Shown: positions 43,999-52,840 of the stretch, piece after piece
How the letters are laid out: the number at the start of each line of letters is the position of its first letter
How positions within the stretch are numbered: position 1 is the stretch's first letter
DNA from: an uncultured Granulosicoccaceae bacterium
Lineage (GTDB): Bacteria > Pseudomonadota > Gammaproteobacteria > CALCKW01
Assembly: GCA_937965695.1 (NCBI GenBank)
Contig: CALCKW010000028.1
Location: 52,101-116,100 of the forward strand
Length of the DNA stretch: 64,000 nucleotides
Direction of reading: 5' to 3'
The notes under the pieces: generated by a model
Seen by the model: the letters and a program-made list of their open reading frames with translations, nothing else
Told to the model about the DNA's origin: nothing
The model's database searches: none
Position numbers and translations under genes: made by a program

Positions 43999-44490
43999 CT
44001 AGGAACTGCTCATAGAGGGAATAAAAACGGGCGACTTCTTAACACAGCGCAGTGAAAAAATAGAACGAATTTTCCGGACATTTGGAATGCGGCTTAGGCT
44101 ATTGGTCAGAAACTCTTCGTACCCGCGCGTTCCGGACACCGCGACTTTGAGCAGGTAGTCGTAGTCACCGCTCGTCATGAAAGCTTCTAGCACCGCGTCA
44201 ATTTGTAAGATTTCCTTGTTGAATACACGCAGTGCCTCCTGGCTGTGATGCTCCAGTGTTATCTCAACAATCACGATGTCGGTAACACCCAGCATTGTCT
44301 GATCAACCTGCGCGCTGTAGCCCCTGATATACCCCTCTTGCTCCAATCTGCGCACTCGTTGCCAGCATGGGCTGGTGGTCAGGCCCACAGCCTGAGCAAG
44401 CTCGGCATTTGCGATTTTTGAATCTTGGGCCAATAGGCGCAGGATTTTCGCGTCAACGGAGTCTAGCTTCTTTACTGAGTTGGTCTTCAT
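43999..44490 (-). CDS. bkdR: Lrp/AsnC family regulator of the bkd operon
   Basis: This 163-residue protein has an Lrp helix-turn-helix (residues 10-55: LDSVDAKILRLLAQDSKIANAELAQAVGLTTSPCWQRVRRLEQEGYI) and an AsnC/RAM ligand domain (VLEAFMTSGDYDYLLKVAV). It diverges from bkdA1 with 147 bases between starts, the same arrangement as Pseudomonas bkdR, an Lrp-type activator that senses branched-chain amino acids. The position and family make this call likely, but the effector has not been read from sequence. The AT-rich spacer suits Lrp-like binding. Confidence 0.85.
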   Translation of the reverse strand: MKTNSVKKLDSVDAKILRLLAQDSKIANAELAQAVGLTTSPCWQRVRRLEQEGYIRGYSAQVDQTMLGVTDIVIVEITLEHHSQEALRVFNKEILQIDAVLEAFMTSGDYDYLLKVAVSGTRGYEEFLTNSLSRIPNVRKIRSIFSLRCVKKSPVFIPSMSSS

Positions 44491-44583
44491 TGGCAGTATT
44501 TAATTCTTCATAAATAGATATATGCAGTTAATAATAACTACATATTTACCAATAAGTCTAAAAAATGAAATCTCTATCCGCAG

Positions 44584-44611
44584 TTAGCATGATAGAATGC
44601 TGCATTATATT
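44584..44611 (+). promoter_or_regulatory. Predicted bkd operon promoter and palindrome
   Basis: TTAGCA (44584-44589) and TATATT (44606-44611) are spaced by 16 bases. A palindrome AGCAT-gatag(a)-ATGCT overlaps the spacer and could be part of a BkdR site. The predicted transcript would start near 44618, which supports ATG 44638 with its GGAG site over the ATG at 44620. Confidence 0.4.
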
Positions 44612-44637
44612 ACCTGTATATGCGTGGAGTGTTAGAG

Positions 44638-45873
44638 ATGGGAAGCACCTCAAAACCGCTGTATCTGCATGTGCCTGAACCAGGGTGCAGGCCCGGCGAT
44701 AAACCCGATTTTTCAGATTTTGAGATGCCTCGCGCCGGTGAAACGCGACGCCCTGAATCAGACACTTCCCCAGAGGACATGCGTGATCTCGCGTTTTCAA
44801 TCGTTCGGGTACTCAACGCTGAAGGCAAAGCAGTGGGTCCGTGGGCCGGTACTTTGTCGATCGAAAAATTGCAGCTAGGTCTACGACACATGATGACACT
44901 GCGTGCCTTTGATGAGCGCATGATGATGGCGCAGCGCCAAGGCAAAACCAGTTTTTATCTGCAGTGTTTGGGTGAAGAAGCCGTTGCCTGTGCTTTTCGA
45001 CAAGCGATGCAGCCGGGTGATATGCATTTCCCCACTTATCGGCAGGCGGGCCTGCTGATAGCGGGTGGCTACCCTTTAGAATCCATGATGAATCAGATTT
45101 ATTCCAACGCGAATGATCCGATAAAAGGCCGCCAACTGCCCACCATGTACTCCTCTAAAGAATTCGGTTTTTTTACCATTTCCGGTAATTTGGGTACCCA
45201 GTTTGTGCAGGCGGTGGGTTGGTCTATGGCTTCTGCCATCAGCGGCGATACAAAAATAGCAGCAGCTTGGATTGGTGATGGTTCAACCTCGGAGAGTGAT
45301 TTTCACGCAGCAATGGTGTTTGCTTCAACCTATCAAGTGCCAGTGATCTTGAATGTGGTCAATAATCAATGGGCCATCTCAACCTTCCAAGGGATGGCGC
45401 GCGGAAATTCGGCCACTTTCGCTTCGCGCGGGCACGGGTTTGGTATTCCCTCTATTCGTGTTGATGGTAACGATTATCTCGCTGTACACGCAGTGGCAAT
45501 GTGGGCCGCGGAACGCGCTCGCTTAGGTTTTGGGCCCACGATGATTGAGCACGTGACTTATCGAGCAGGTGGACATACCAGCAGCGACGACCCATCCAGT
45601 TACCGAGCGGAAGGCGAGGGCTCTGCATGGCCACTAGGAGACCCGATAGAGCGGTTAAAAAATCACTTGATCTCGTTAGGGGAATGGAGTGAGTCGCGGC
45701 ATGCGCAAGTCACTGCGGAATTGATGGATGAAGTGAAACATGCCCAGAAGTCAGCGGAAGCCGTGGGAACGATGACTTCAGGCAAGTCGTCATCTTCGCG
45801 GGATATTTTTGAAGGCGTTTACGAGACCATGCCGGCTCACCTTATTGCCCAGCGCCAAGAAGCGGGGTATTAG
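44638..45873 (+). CDS. bkdA1: Branched-chain 2-oxoacid dehydrogenase E1 alpha subunit
   Basis: BkdA1 is the thiamine-diphosphate subunit that decarboxylates the 2-oxoacids from valine, leucine and isoleucine. The 411-residue protein has LYLHVPEPGCRPGDKPDF at its start, as in Pseudomonas BkdA1. The cofactor motif GDGSTSESDFHAAMVFA...NVVNNQWAIS begins near residue 213, and a YRAGGHTSSDDPS phosphorylation-loop-like segment lies near 305. ATG 44638 has GGAG upstream. The unusual point is the 254-base gap before bkdA2, where relatives are nearly contiguous. Branched acyl-CoA produced by the complex feeds both catabolism and branched fatty acids. Confidence 0.94.
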   Translation: MGSTSKPLYLHVPEPGCRPGDKPDFSDFEMPRAGETRRPESDTSPEDMRDLAFSIVRVLNAEGKAVGPWAGTLSIEKLQLGLRHMMTLRAFDERMMMAQRQGKTSFYLQCLGEEAVACAFRQAMQPGDMHFPTYRQAGLLIAGGYPLESMMNQIYSNANDPIKGRQLPTMYSSKEFGFFTISGNLGTQFVQAVGWSMASAISGDTKIAAAWIGDGSTSESDFHAAMVFASTYQVPVILNVVNNQWAISTFQGMARGNSATFASRGHGFGIPSIRVDGNDYLAVHAVAMWAAERARLGFGPTMIEHVTYRAGGHTSSDDPSSYRAEGEGSAWPLGDPIERLKNHLISLGEWSESRHAQVTAELMDEVKHAQKSAEAVGTMTSGKSSSSRDIFEGVYETMPAHLIAQRQEAGY

Positions 45874-46127
45874 AGTGTTCCGTCCAACCAAAAAGTCGGG
45901 GCGCAGCGCCCTCGTACCTGCCATAGGAATTCAGTCTGTATGAAATATTTTTTGGCAAAGGAGACACCATCTCTTTCGCGGGGTGGTCACCCGTTGGGAG
46001 ATTACAGGCTACGCATGCGCAGCATTGTGGCTCTTGGCAATGGAACCACCATTTCCTTCGAGCCACGTCTTACTCAAGTGCAGCTTGCGATCTCTGCATC
46101 CGCAATTATTCATTTGACGGAGCACTT
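45874..46127 (+). other. 254-base structured gap inside the bkd operon
   Basis: There is no family-recognisable gene. Possible stems are GGGCG/CGCCC (45899-45911), GGGTG-GT-CACCC inside ATCTC...GAGAT (about 45970-46003), and AATGG...CCATT near 46038-46052. A 63-codon open frame (ATG 45940) ends by overlapping the bkdA2 ATG in an ATGA junction, with AGGA eleven bases upstream of its start, so a small coupled leader peptide is conceivable. No internal terminator T-run is seen. Confidence 0.35.
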
Positions 46128-47141
46128 ATGACCCAGCGCACAATGATTGAAGCGATCCAAAATGCCCACGATGTCGCCATGGAGCGCGATGACAAGGTTG
46201 TGGTATTTGGAGAAGATGTCGGGTTTTTTGGCGGTGTTTTTCGCTGCACAGCGGGACTACAAGCCAAGTACGGCAAGAATAGATGTTTCGACACACCTAT
46301 AAATGAATTGGGAATCGTCGGTACCGCCGTTGGTATGGCGGCTTACGGCATCAAGCCCATCGTTGAAATTCAATTTGCCGACTACGTTTACCCCGCTTAC
46401 GACCAAATAGTCAGCGAAGCGGCGCGCATACGGCACCGTTCGGGTGGGGATTTCACCTGTCCACTGGTGATTCGTATGCCTGCCGGTGGCGGCATTTTCG
46501 GTGGCCAGACGCACAGCCAGAGTCCTGAAGCGCTATTCACACACGTGGCGGGTTTAAAAACAGTTGTGCCTTCTAACCCTCAAGATGCAAAAGGTCTGCT
46601 GTTAGCTGCGATAGAAGACCCTGACCCTGTTGTTATCTTAGAACCCAAGCGGCTCTACAATGGGCCATTCGATGGTCACCACGAAAAACCCATTGTGCCG
46701 TGGAAAAAACACCCACTCGGTGAAGTGGATGATGGCTATTACATCACTGAGATCGGCAAAGCAGCTACAGCAAGAGAAGGATCTGATGTCACTATTCTCG
46801 CCTACGGGACCATGGTGTACGTCGCCATTGCAGCTGCTGAAGAGGCCGGTATCGACGCTGAGGTAATCGATTTGCGGTCTTTGGTACCATTGGACACCGA
46901 TGCGATTAAGGCTTCTGTTGAAAAGACCGGTCGCTGCGTGATTGTGCACGAAGCAACACGCACCTCCGGTTTTGGTGCAGAGCTGATGAGTGTGGTGCAG
47001 GAGTTGTGTTTTTACTTTCTCGAAGCACCCATTATTCGAGTGACTGGATGGGACACACCTTATCCTCACGCGCAGGAATGGGATTATTTTCCTGGGCCAG
47101 CTCGAGTGATAGAGAATTTACACAAAGTTATGGGAGCCTGA
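46128..47141 (+). CDS. bkdA2: Branched-chain 2-oxoacid dehydrogenase E1 beta subunit
   Basis: This 337-residue partner of BkdA1 completes the thiamine-dependent E1 heterotetramer. It contains EDVGFFGGVFRCTAGLQAKYGKNR, then FDTPINELGIVGTAVGMAAYGIKPIVEIQFADYVYPAYDQIVSEAA, the classic transketolase-beta block, and ATRTSGFGAELMSVVQE of the C-terminal domain. A GGAG site precedes ATG 46128. bkdB follows three bases after the stop. Motif order matches Pseudomonas BkdA2 closely. Confidence 0.95.
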   Translation: MTQRTMIEAIQNAHDVAMERDDKVVVFGEDVGFFGGVFRCTAGLQAKYGKNRCFDTPINELGIVGTAVGMAAYGIKPIVEIQFADYVYPAYDQIVSEAARIRHRSGGDFTCPLVIRMPAGGGIFGGQTHSQSPEALFTHVAGLKTVVPSNPQDAKGLLLAAIEDPDPVVILEPKRLYNGPFDGHHEKPIVPWKKHPLGEVDDGYYITEIGKAATAREGSDVTILAYGTMVYVAIAAAEEAGIDAEVIDLRSLVPLDTDAIKASVEKTGRCVIVHEATRTSGFGAELMSVVQELCFYFLEAPIIRVTGWDTPYPHAQEWDYFPGPARVIENLHKVMGA

Positions 47142-47144
47142 GCC

Positions 47145-48425
47145 ATGGGCATTTATACCGTGTTGATGCCCGATGTCGGTGAGGGAATCGCCGAAGCTGA
47201 ACTGGCAGAGTGGTTAGTTCAAGTTGGTGACAAGGTACGTGAAGACGATGTACTTGGCGTTATCATGACCGACAAAGCCGCAGTAGAAGTGCCTTCTTCC
47301 GTCAGTGGTGTCGTTACATGGCTGGGCGGCGAAGCCGGGGACACCATTGCTATCGGTGCGGCGTTGATCAAACTAGAAATAGAAGGCGACGGTAACGCCG
47401 AAGAAACGGTTGGGGAACAAACACAAACTGGCAATACACTTATTAGCGCAGAATCAGAATCCGCTGCGACGCCGGCTGAACCTGCAACCCGGCCAGTGCA
47501 AGAGTTGACACTGTCAGTGGCATCTCGTCCTGTAGCTCCACGTCGCGGAGAGGGCGAAAAACCTTTGGCTTCTCCGGCTGTGCGTAAACGAGCGTTAGAA
47601 GAAGGTGTGGACTTGAGGCAAGTGTCAGGGTCGGGCCCTGCTGGTCGCATATCGCACGAGGATCTAGACAACTTCTTTAGCTATGCGCCGGTAGCACCGG
47701 AAAAATCGACACGCGGCCAGAACACAGACGTATCAGAAATTAAAGTCATTGGTATGCGCCGAAAAATAGCTGAGAAGATGGCGCTGTCAAAATCACGTAT
47801 TCCACATATTACGATTGTCGAAGAAGTGGATGTCAACAATCTAGAAGAGCTGCGCGCAAAACTCAATCAGAAACACGCAGGAGAGCGGCCAAAATTGACT
47901 GTGCTGCCCTTCATGATGCGGGCGATTGTCGAGGCAGTACGTGAGCACCCAGAGATGAATGCACATTATGACGATGAGTCCGGTGTCATTTATCAATACG
48001 GTGGCGTGCATGTTGGTATTGCAGCTCAGACACCTGCCGGTCTGACAGTTCCTGTGACTAGGCACGCCGAGGCGCTCAATCCGTGGGAGGCGGCCACAGA
48101 GGTTTCGCGATTGGCAGCCGCCGCACGTGACGGCAAAGCTAGTCTGGACGAGCTCTCCGGTTCGACCATTACTATCACTTCCCTGGGGCCACTCGGTGCG
48201 CTGGTGACCACACCCATCATCAATCACCCAGAAGTGGCTATTGTCGGCATCAACAAAATGAATATTCGTCCCGTTTGGGACGGTCAGCAGTTTCAGCCAC
48301 GCAAGATGATGAATATCTCTTGTTCATTTGATCACCGCGTGATCGATGGCTGGGACGCCGCTGTGTTTGTGCAAAAAATTAAGAGCTTATTAGAAACGCC
48401 AGCCCTGCTGTTTGTCGAGGCGTAG
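47145..48425 (+). CDS. bkdB: Dihydrolipoamide branched-chain acyltransferase (E2)
   Basis: BkdB moves the branched acyl group from E1 through a lipoyl arm to CoA. One lipoyl domain covers about residues 1-80 with the lipoylated K44 in MTDKAAVEVPSS. A flexible Ala/Pro/Glu-rich linker follows. A subunit-binding domain lies at about 140-176 (ASPAVRKRALEEGVDLRQVSGSGPAGRI). The catalytic domain runs from about 195, ending with SFDHRVIDGWDAA (catalytic His and Asp, about 394-406). It is tightly placed after bkdA2. The size of 426 residues is normal. Confidence 0.95.
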   Translation: MGIYTVLMPDVGEGIAEAELAEWLVQVGDKVREDDVLGVIMTDKAAVEVPSSVSGVVTWLGGEAGDTIAIGAALIKLEIEGDGNAEETVGEQTQTGNTLISAESESAATPAEPATRPVQELTLSVASRPVAPRRGEGEKPLASPAVRKRALEEGVDLRQVSGSGPAGRISHEDLDNFFSYAPVAPEKSTRGQNTDVSEIKVIGMRRKIAEKMALSKSRIPHITIVEEVDVNNLEELRAKLNQKHAGERPKLTVLPFMMRAIVEAVREHPEMNAHYDDESGVIYQYGGVHVGIAAQTPAGLTVPVTRHAEALNPWEAATEVSRLAAAARDGKASLDELSGSTITITSLGPLGALVTTPIINHPEVAIVGINKMNIRPVWDGQQFQPRKMMNISCSFDHRVIDGWDAAVFVQKIKSLLETPALLFVEA

Positions 48426-48512
48426 ATTGGCTTTATCTACACTTGAGACGTTGTGGAAGGTTGAGAATCACATGGATTTAATGGGTACTAAATATGTTTT
48501 TGGAGAAGACGC

Positions 48513-49898
48513 GTGGCTGATTTAAGCTGCCGGCTGTTGGTGATTGGTGCTGGTCCTGGCGGCTATGTGTGTGCAATCCGAGCGGCCCAACTCGGTGTAG
48601 AGACGATTGTCGTGGAAGCAGAGAAGCCAGGTGGTACCTGCCTAAATGTCGGTTGCATTCCCTCCAAAGCACTGATACACGCAGCAGATGAATTTCACAG
48701 AATAGCAAGCCTAGGTGATTCGCCTTTGGGTATCGTTAGCGCTCAGCCGACTATTAATTTTGCCAAAACCGTTGAGTGGAAAGACGGTATTGTCAATCGA
48801 CTCAATACAGGTGTGGCTGAACTACTCAAAAAATCTAATGCGCGATTAATTTCAGGGTCGGCCAGATTTCTCGACGGCAAGAGGGTCGAAGTCAATGGTC
48901 CAGGTGGTGTTCAGATCATCAGCGCCGAGGCAATTGTGATTGCCACGGGCTCAAAACCAAGTGAACTCGACGGCATGCCATTCGGTGGAGACGTTATTAG
49001 CTCTACTGATGCACTGGCTTTAGCAGAAGTGCCCAAGCGGTTGGCGGTTGTTGGGGGAGGATACATAGGCTTAGAGATCGGGACAGCAATGGCAAAGCTC
49101 GGTGCCAAGGTGACGGTTATTGAGTTTGGTGAAAAAATACTGCCGCAATACGACAAAGATATAACGCAACCTGTTGCCAAGCACCTTCAGCAGCTCGGTG
49201 TTGAAGTCATGACCCGCACTGCAGCTAAGGGTCATAAAGCGGGCACGTTATTGGTGGAAAGTGCCGATGGGCGGAAAACTGAAATACCAGCAGACAAAAT
49301 ATTAGTCGCCGTGGGCCGTACGCCTCGCACGGATCGAGTCGGTCTAGCAGAGTTAAGCCTGACCCTGCAAGGCCCGTTCATTGAGATAGACGATAAGTGC
49401 CAAACTTTTATGCGCGGAGTTTACGCGATAGGAGATGTCACGGGCGATGCAATGTTGGCGCACCGTGCCATGGCTCAGGGAGAGATGGTTGCAGAACTGG
49501 TAGCGGGCCGTTCTCGTGTATGGGACAAGCGTTGCATCCCAGCGGTATGTTTTACCGACCCCGAGATTGTCGATTATGGCTTATCGCCGTTATCGGCAGA
49601 GCAGCAAGGCATCGATGTTGTGACGGGGCAGTTTCCGTTCAAGGCCAATGGGCGAGCGATGACCATGGAGAACGAGTCCGGCTTTGTGCGCGTCGTTGCG
49701 CGAGCAGACAACCATCTCGTGCTGGGCATTCAGGCGGTTGGTGCCGGGGTTTCAGAGCTGTCAGCAGCTTTTGCACTTGCCGTAGAGATGGGCGCTCGGC
49801 TTGAAGATATTGCAGGAACAATCCACGCGCATCCAACCCAATCCGAGGGCTTGCAAGAGGCCTGCATGAAGGCGCTAGGGCAGGCTTTGCATATTTAA
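48513..49898 (+). CDS. lpdV: Dihydrolipoamide dehydrogenase (E3) of the bkd complex
   Basis: E3 reoxidises the lipoyl arm of BkdB with NAD+. The 461-residue flavoprotein has GAGPGG for FAD (residues 12-17), the redox disulfide C43-x4-C48 in GGTCLNVGCIPSKAL, VVGGGYIGLEIG for NAD+ binding, and the C-terminal HAHPTQSEG with catalytic His-Glu. GTG 48513 is preceded by GGAGAAG. It is 87 bases after bkdB and is probably the last gene of the operon; an MFS gene converges 8 bases after its stop. The operon-linked copy makes LpdV the best name. Confidence 0.92.
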   Translation: MADLSCRLLVIGAGPGGYVCAIRAAQLGVETIVVEAEKPGGTCLNVGCIPSKALIHAADEFHRIASLGDSPLGIVSAQPTINFAKTVEWKDGIVNRLNTGVAELLKKSNARLISGSARFLDGKRVEVNGPGGVQIISAEAIVIATGSKPSELDGMPFGGDVISSTDALALAEVPKRLAVVGGGYIGLEIGTAMAKLGAKVTVIEFGEKILPQYDKDITQPVAKHLQQLGVEVMTRTAAKGHKAGTLLVESADGRKTEIPADKILVAVGRTPRTDRVGLAELSLTLQGPFIEIDDKCQTFMRGVYAIGDVTGDAMLAHRAMAQGEMVAELVAGRSRVWDKRCIPAVCFTDPEIVDYGLSPLSAEQQGIDVVTGQFPFKANGRAMTMENESGFVRVVARADNHLVLGIQAVGAGVSELSAAFALAVEMGARLEDIAGTIHAHPTQSEGLQEACMKALGQALHI

Positions 49899-49906
49899 TA
49901 CAGTGA

Positions 49907-51070
49907 TTAAGCTTGCGTTACTTTGTGACTGAGCCACCAGACCATCAACAAACACAGCGGCGCCACCAAAGCGATAGCCATACCCACCGTCAAGCTGGGA
50001 GAATTGGCGAGTGAACCTATCGTCAACGGTGCCAATAGCATCGCACCGCGTGAACCGGCAGTCATTGCGCCCAAAGCCGCACCTGGGCGACCACGGTCGC
50101 GAGCAGCCGTATCGTACAGGGCGGGAAACAACACGGATACGCCTAGCCCTGCGATGCAAAAGCCCAAGTAACACAGTGGTATCGTGTCGATAAAACAGGC
50201 CATCAACAAGCCAATTAAAGCGGTCGCTGTGGCTAGGTTTAGCAGTTGGACGCTGCCTACTTTTGACACCACCCAATCACCACCCATGCGGCCCAACACC
50301 ATGCCGCTGCCAAACGCCACATATGCGACTCCTGATAGTGCTTCGCTAGCACCAAGGTCTTCGCGCAGTCGAAAAGGAGCCCAGTCACTGAGAATCATCT
50401 CGGGGACAAAGGCACCTGCACCGAGCAGGATAAAAAGCAGTAGACGAGAACGTCGCAAAGGAGCTGCCGAGGGTGAAATATTTGGCTCTTCGGGTCGACC
50501 ATCTGTGCTGAGGAGGTCTTTGGCGACGTACAAGAGTGCGAGACCCAGCAGTAACGATACACCGGTTAAATGCCAATGGAGCGGTATGGCATACGCCGCC
50601 ATTAGCGAGGCGAGCGTACCACCGACAACGGTGCCGATACTCCAAATACCGTGCAGTCGATTCATCACCGGTGTGTGCCTACGTGCATTCAAGACCGAGC
50701 CTTGCATGTTGACGGCGACATCAACAACAACGTCGATGAAATAAATGCAGGCCAGTACGATAACTAGGCTGGCCACTGAAGACGCAAAGGCCACACCCGG
50801 TAGTATTAAGATTAGCAATATTGACCCGACAATCATCAGTTGTTTGGTGGTAAAACGCGTTAATAGCTTGCTGCATAGCCAGCTGCCCAGCAGGCCACCG
50901 ATACTCGCCAACGTGATGAGTTGACCAATAGTCGCGAGGTCTATCTGCAGGTTTTCTCTTATCTCTGGAAGACGAGGTATATAGGCGGCCGCCACGACAC
51001 CATTGACGAGATACTGAACAGCCACAGCGCGTAGTGCTCGTTTTTCACGGCGCTCAGATAATTGCTGCAT
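49907..51070 (-). CDS. MFS transporter
   Basis: This 387-residue membrane protein has about 12 hydrophobic helices. The N-terminal half holds AVQYLVNGVVAAAYIPRLPEIRENLQIDLATIGQLITLASIGGLLGSWL, resembling the YbjJ/FucP-like group, and a VNMQGSVLNARRHTPVMNRLHGIWSIGTVVGG loop. The second half has LSDWAPFRLREDLGASEALSGVAYVAFGSGMVLGRMGGD. These features match sugar- or drug-type MFS carriers of the YbjJ group, though no substrate is shown. It is transcribed toward lpdV and starts 63 bases downstream of the aminotransferase gene, so the two could form an operon. Confidence 0.87.
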   Translation of the reverse strand: MQQLSERREKRALRAVAVQYLVNGVVAAAYIPRLPEIRENLQIDLATIGQLITLASIGGLLGSWLCSKLLTRFTTKQLMIVGSILLILILPGVAFASSVASLVIVLACIYFIDVVVDVAVNMQGSVLNARRHTPVMNRLHGIWSIGTVVGGTLASLMAAYAIPLHWHLTGVSLLLGLALLYVAKDLLSTDGRPEEPNISPSAAPLRRSRLLLFILLGAGAFVPEMILSDWAPFRLREDLGASEALSGVAYVAFGSGMVLGRMGGDWVVSKVGSVQLLNLATATALIGLLMACFIDTIPLCYLGFCIAGLGVSVLFPALYDTAARDRGRPGAALGAMTAGSRGAMLLAPLTIGSLANSPSLTVGMAIALVAPLCLLMVWWLSHKVTQA

Positions 51071-51133
51071 GCATGCACTGCCTTTAGGTTGTTGGGCTCA
51101 GACACCGATTTAGCATGCGGGTCTATGTTGGAT

Positions 51134-52228
51134 TTACAGAGATGCTAGCGAATCTTTAAACGCATGCTGAAAAAAGTCGAAGTCTTCAGCTTTACAAGTG
51201 CCCACACGGATATAGCGATTGAGCGGCTCAACGCCCGGCATACGCATAAAGACTTCGCGTTCAGCAAGTGCCGCAATCATCGCTGTAGCGCGCTCTTTTG
51301 ATCCCACGTCCACAGCCACAAAGTTCGTGCTCGAAGGTTCGGCGTAAAGCCCAAGCTCGGCGGCCATCACCATGATGCGTTCTCGTGCTGCCGCATTGAG
51401 GGTGATGACTTGTTGCAGAAAGTCTTGATCCTGCAAACTTTCTAGCGCACCAATTTGTGCCACGCGGTTGAGGCCAAAGTGGTTACGTGTTTTGTTAAAA
51501 CCGGTGATGACATCTCTGTGACCAATGGCGTAGCCAACGCGTTGACCTGCCATACCCCATGCTTTTGAGAAAGTACGAAACCGCAACACACGAGGGTTAC
51601 TGGTGTCGATGGCGGGCGCTGTTCCTTCTGCAGCGAATTCGATATATGCCTCGTCCAATGCCAGGACACTGTTTTCCGGTATTCCGTCTATTAGACACTG
51701 CACAGTATCTGCCGGGTGGCAGGTGCCCATCGGATTGTCGGGGTTGGCGAAATACACCAACGGGGCCTGCAGTGATTGCGTGGCGGCGAGCAAAGCTTCT
51801 GCATCTTCATAGAGCCCTTTGTAGGGGACTGTCTGCAAGTCTCCGCCGTAACCGGCCACATGGTAGTTAAAGGTGGGGTAGCCACCAAACGAAGTGACCA
51901 CTTTATCGCCGGGTGAGATCAACATGCGCACCAACAGCCCAAGCAGCGTATCGACACCCGCATCAATAGCGATTTCGTCGATTGAAACGCCGTGCTGTTC
52001 TGCGAGCGCAGTCCGTAGATCATGACTCTCGGGATCGGCGTAAAAGCGGCTGTCGTGCAGGGCCTCAATCATTGCTGCACGGGCCTTCGGCGACATACCC
52101 CAGGCACTTTCGTTAGCGCCGATTCGCAATTTGAAGGCCTTACCGCTCTGTCTCTGCAAGGTTTCAGGACCAACAAAAGGTGTGGTGGCTGGCAGGTTCT
52201 GCACAGTCGTCGTAAAGGGGATGGCCAT
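51134..52228 (-). CDS. HisC-like class I/II aminotransferase
   Basis: This 364-residue PLP enzyme resembles histidinol-phosphate aminotransferases: NESAWGMSPKARAAMIEAL, RFYADPESHDLRTALAEQHGV, ANPDNPMGT, LDEAYIEF, and the PLP lysine K222 in RTFSKAWGMAGQRVGYAIG. ATG 52228 is preceded by AGAGG; an in-frame start at 52264 adds 12 odd residues. No other his genes lie nearby, so a dedicated role in histidine synthesis is not supported; a broad aromatic or other amino-acid aminotransferase is equally likely. It is followed by an MFS gene in the same direction. Confidence 0.87.
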   Translation of the reverse strand: MAIPFTTTVQNLPATTPFVGPETLQRQSGKAFKLRIGANESAWGMSPKARAAMIEALHDSRFYADPESHDLRTALAEQHGVSIDEIAIDAGVDTLLGLLVRMLISPGDKVVTSFGGYPTFNYHVAGYGGDLQTVPYKGLYEDAEALLAATQSLQAPLVYFANPDNPMGTCHPADTVQCLIDGIPENSVLALDEAYIEFAAEGTAPAIDTSNPRVLRFRTFSKAWGMAGQRVGYAIGHRDVITGFNKTRNHFGLNRVAQIGALESLQDQDFLQQVITLNAAARERIMVMAAELGLYAEPSSTNFVAVDVGSKERATAMIAALAEREVFMRMPGVEPLNRYIRVGTCKAEDFDFFQHAFKDSLASL

Positions 52229-52504
52229 TCGATGCCTCTTCTTCAAGCACAAAAGCGCCAGCATACCACTGCAAGGTACAGCTTGATAAGTACTGCCTCG
52301 GGCTAATAAAGAGGGAAATAGCAGTCCGTGAAAGGCAAGCGTTTGGAGGCACGACAGTGCATTGTCAAAGTAGACCCTAGCTTTGCGCCATTTTGCTGAT
52401 GATGATATGAGTTAGTCATAAACAGAAGGCATGGTGCTTCGGTTTTTGGCCTGCGGTCTCGACCGTCAGCATAACGCAGCTGTGGTACAACTGGGGTAAC
52501 CTAG

Positions 52505-52664
52505 AGTGCCTAAAATCAAGTCAGCTGCGCCGTCTAAACGCTAAATTCGGCCCAGCCGCGTTGCGAATCTAGCCAATAGCTCCATTAGTGCCGTCGGTTC
52601 GCGCCTTGAAGGGTCCGATTTTTTCACGCCGACGCCAACTGACCTGGCTTAATTCAGAGGCTCA
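52505..52664 (-). repeat. Dispersed MITE-like repeat, copy D (reverse orientation)
   Basis: This 160-bp element, read on the minus strand, begins TGAGCCTCTGAATTAAG, contains TCAAGGCGCGAACCGACGG and GCGGCTGGGCCGAATTTAGC, and ends TTGATTTTAGGCACT. It is bounded by CTAG (52501-52504) and TTAG (52665-52668), which fit a 4-bp target duplication of YTAR type with one change. It has no ORF. It lies within the 612-base gap 52229-52840; the remaining parts have no gene, and the last 170 bases likely carry the EamA gene promoter. Confidence 0.8.
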
Positions 52665-52840
52665 TTAGTAATTGAGCTTGATTCAATTCAATCTGGTCGC
52701 TCTAAATTTTAGCGTGCAGTGCCGCTTTGAGGTACTGATTAGACTATCCCAGTAAACAAGCAAGAATTGGGTGGTTGCCCCCGCTGAAATTCGGGCATTA
52801 TGTCGCTGGTGAACAAACATATTTGGAATAGAGAAGATGA

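Noticed and set aside
45960..46060. Possible glycine-type riboswitch in the bkd gap
   Set aside because: The conserved aptamer motifs are not present and the gap lies inside an operon; only generic stems are seen.
50184..50744. 186-codon plus-strand open frame
   Set aside because: It is fully antisense to the MFS gene, whose helices and motifs are clear.
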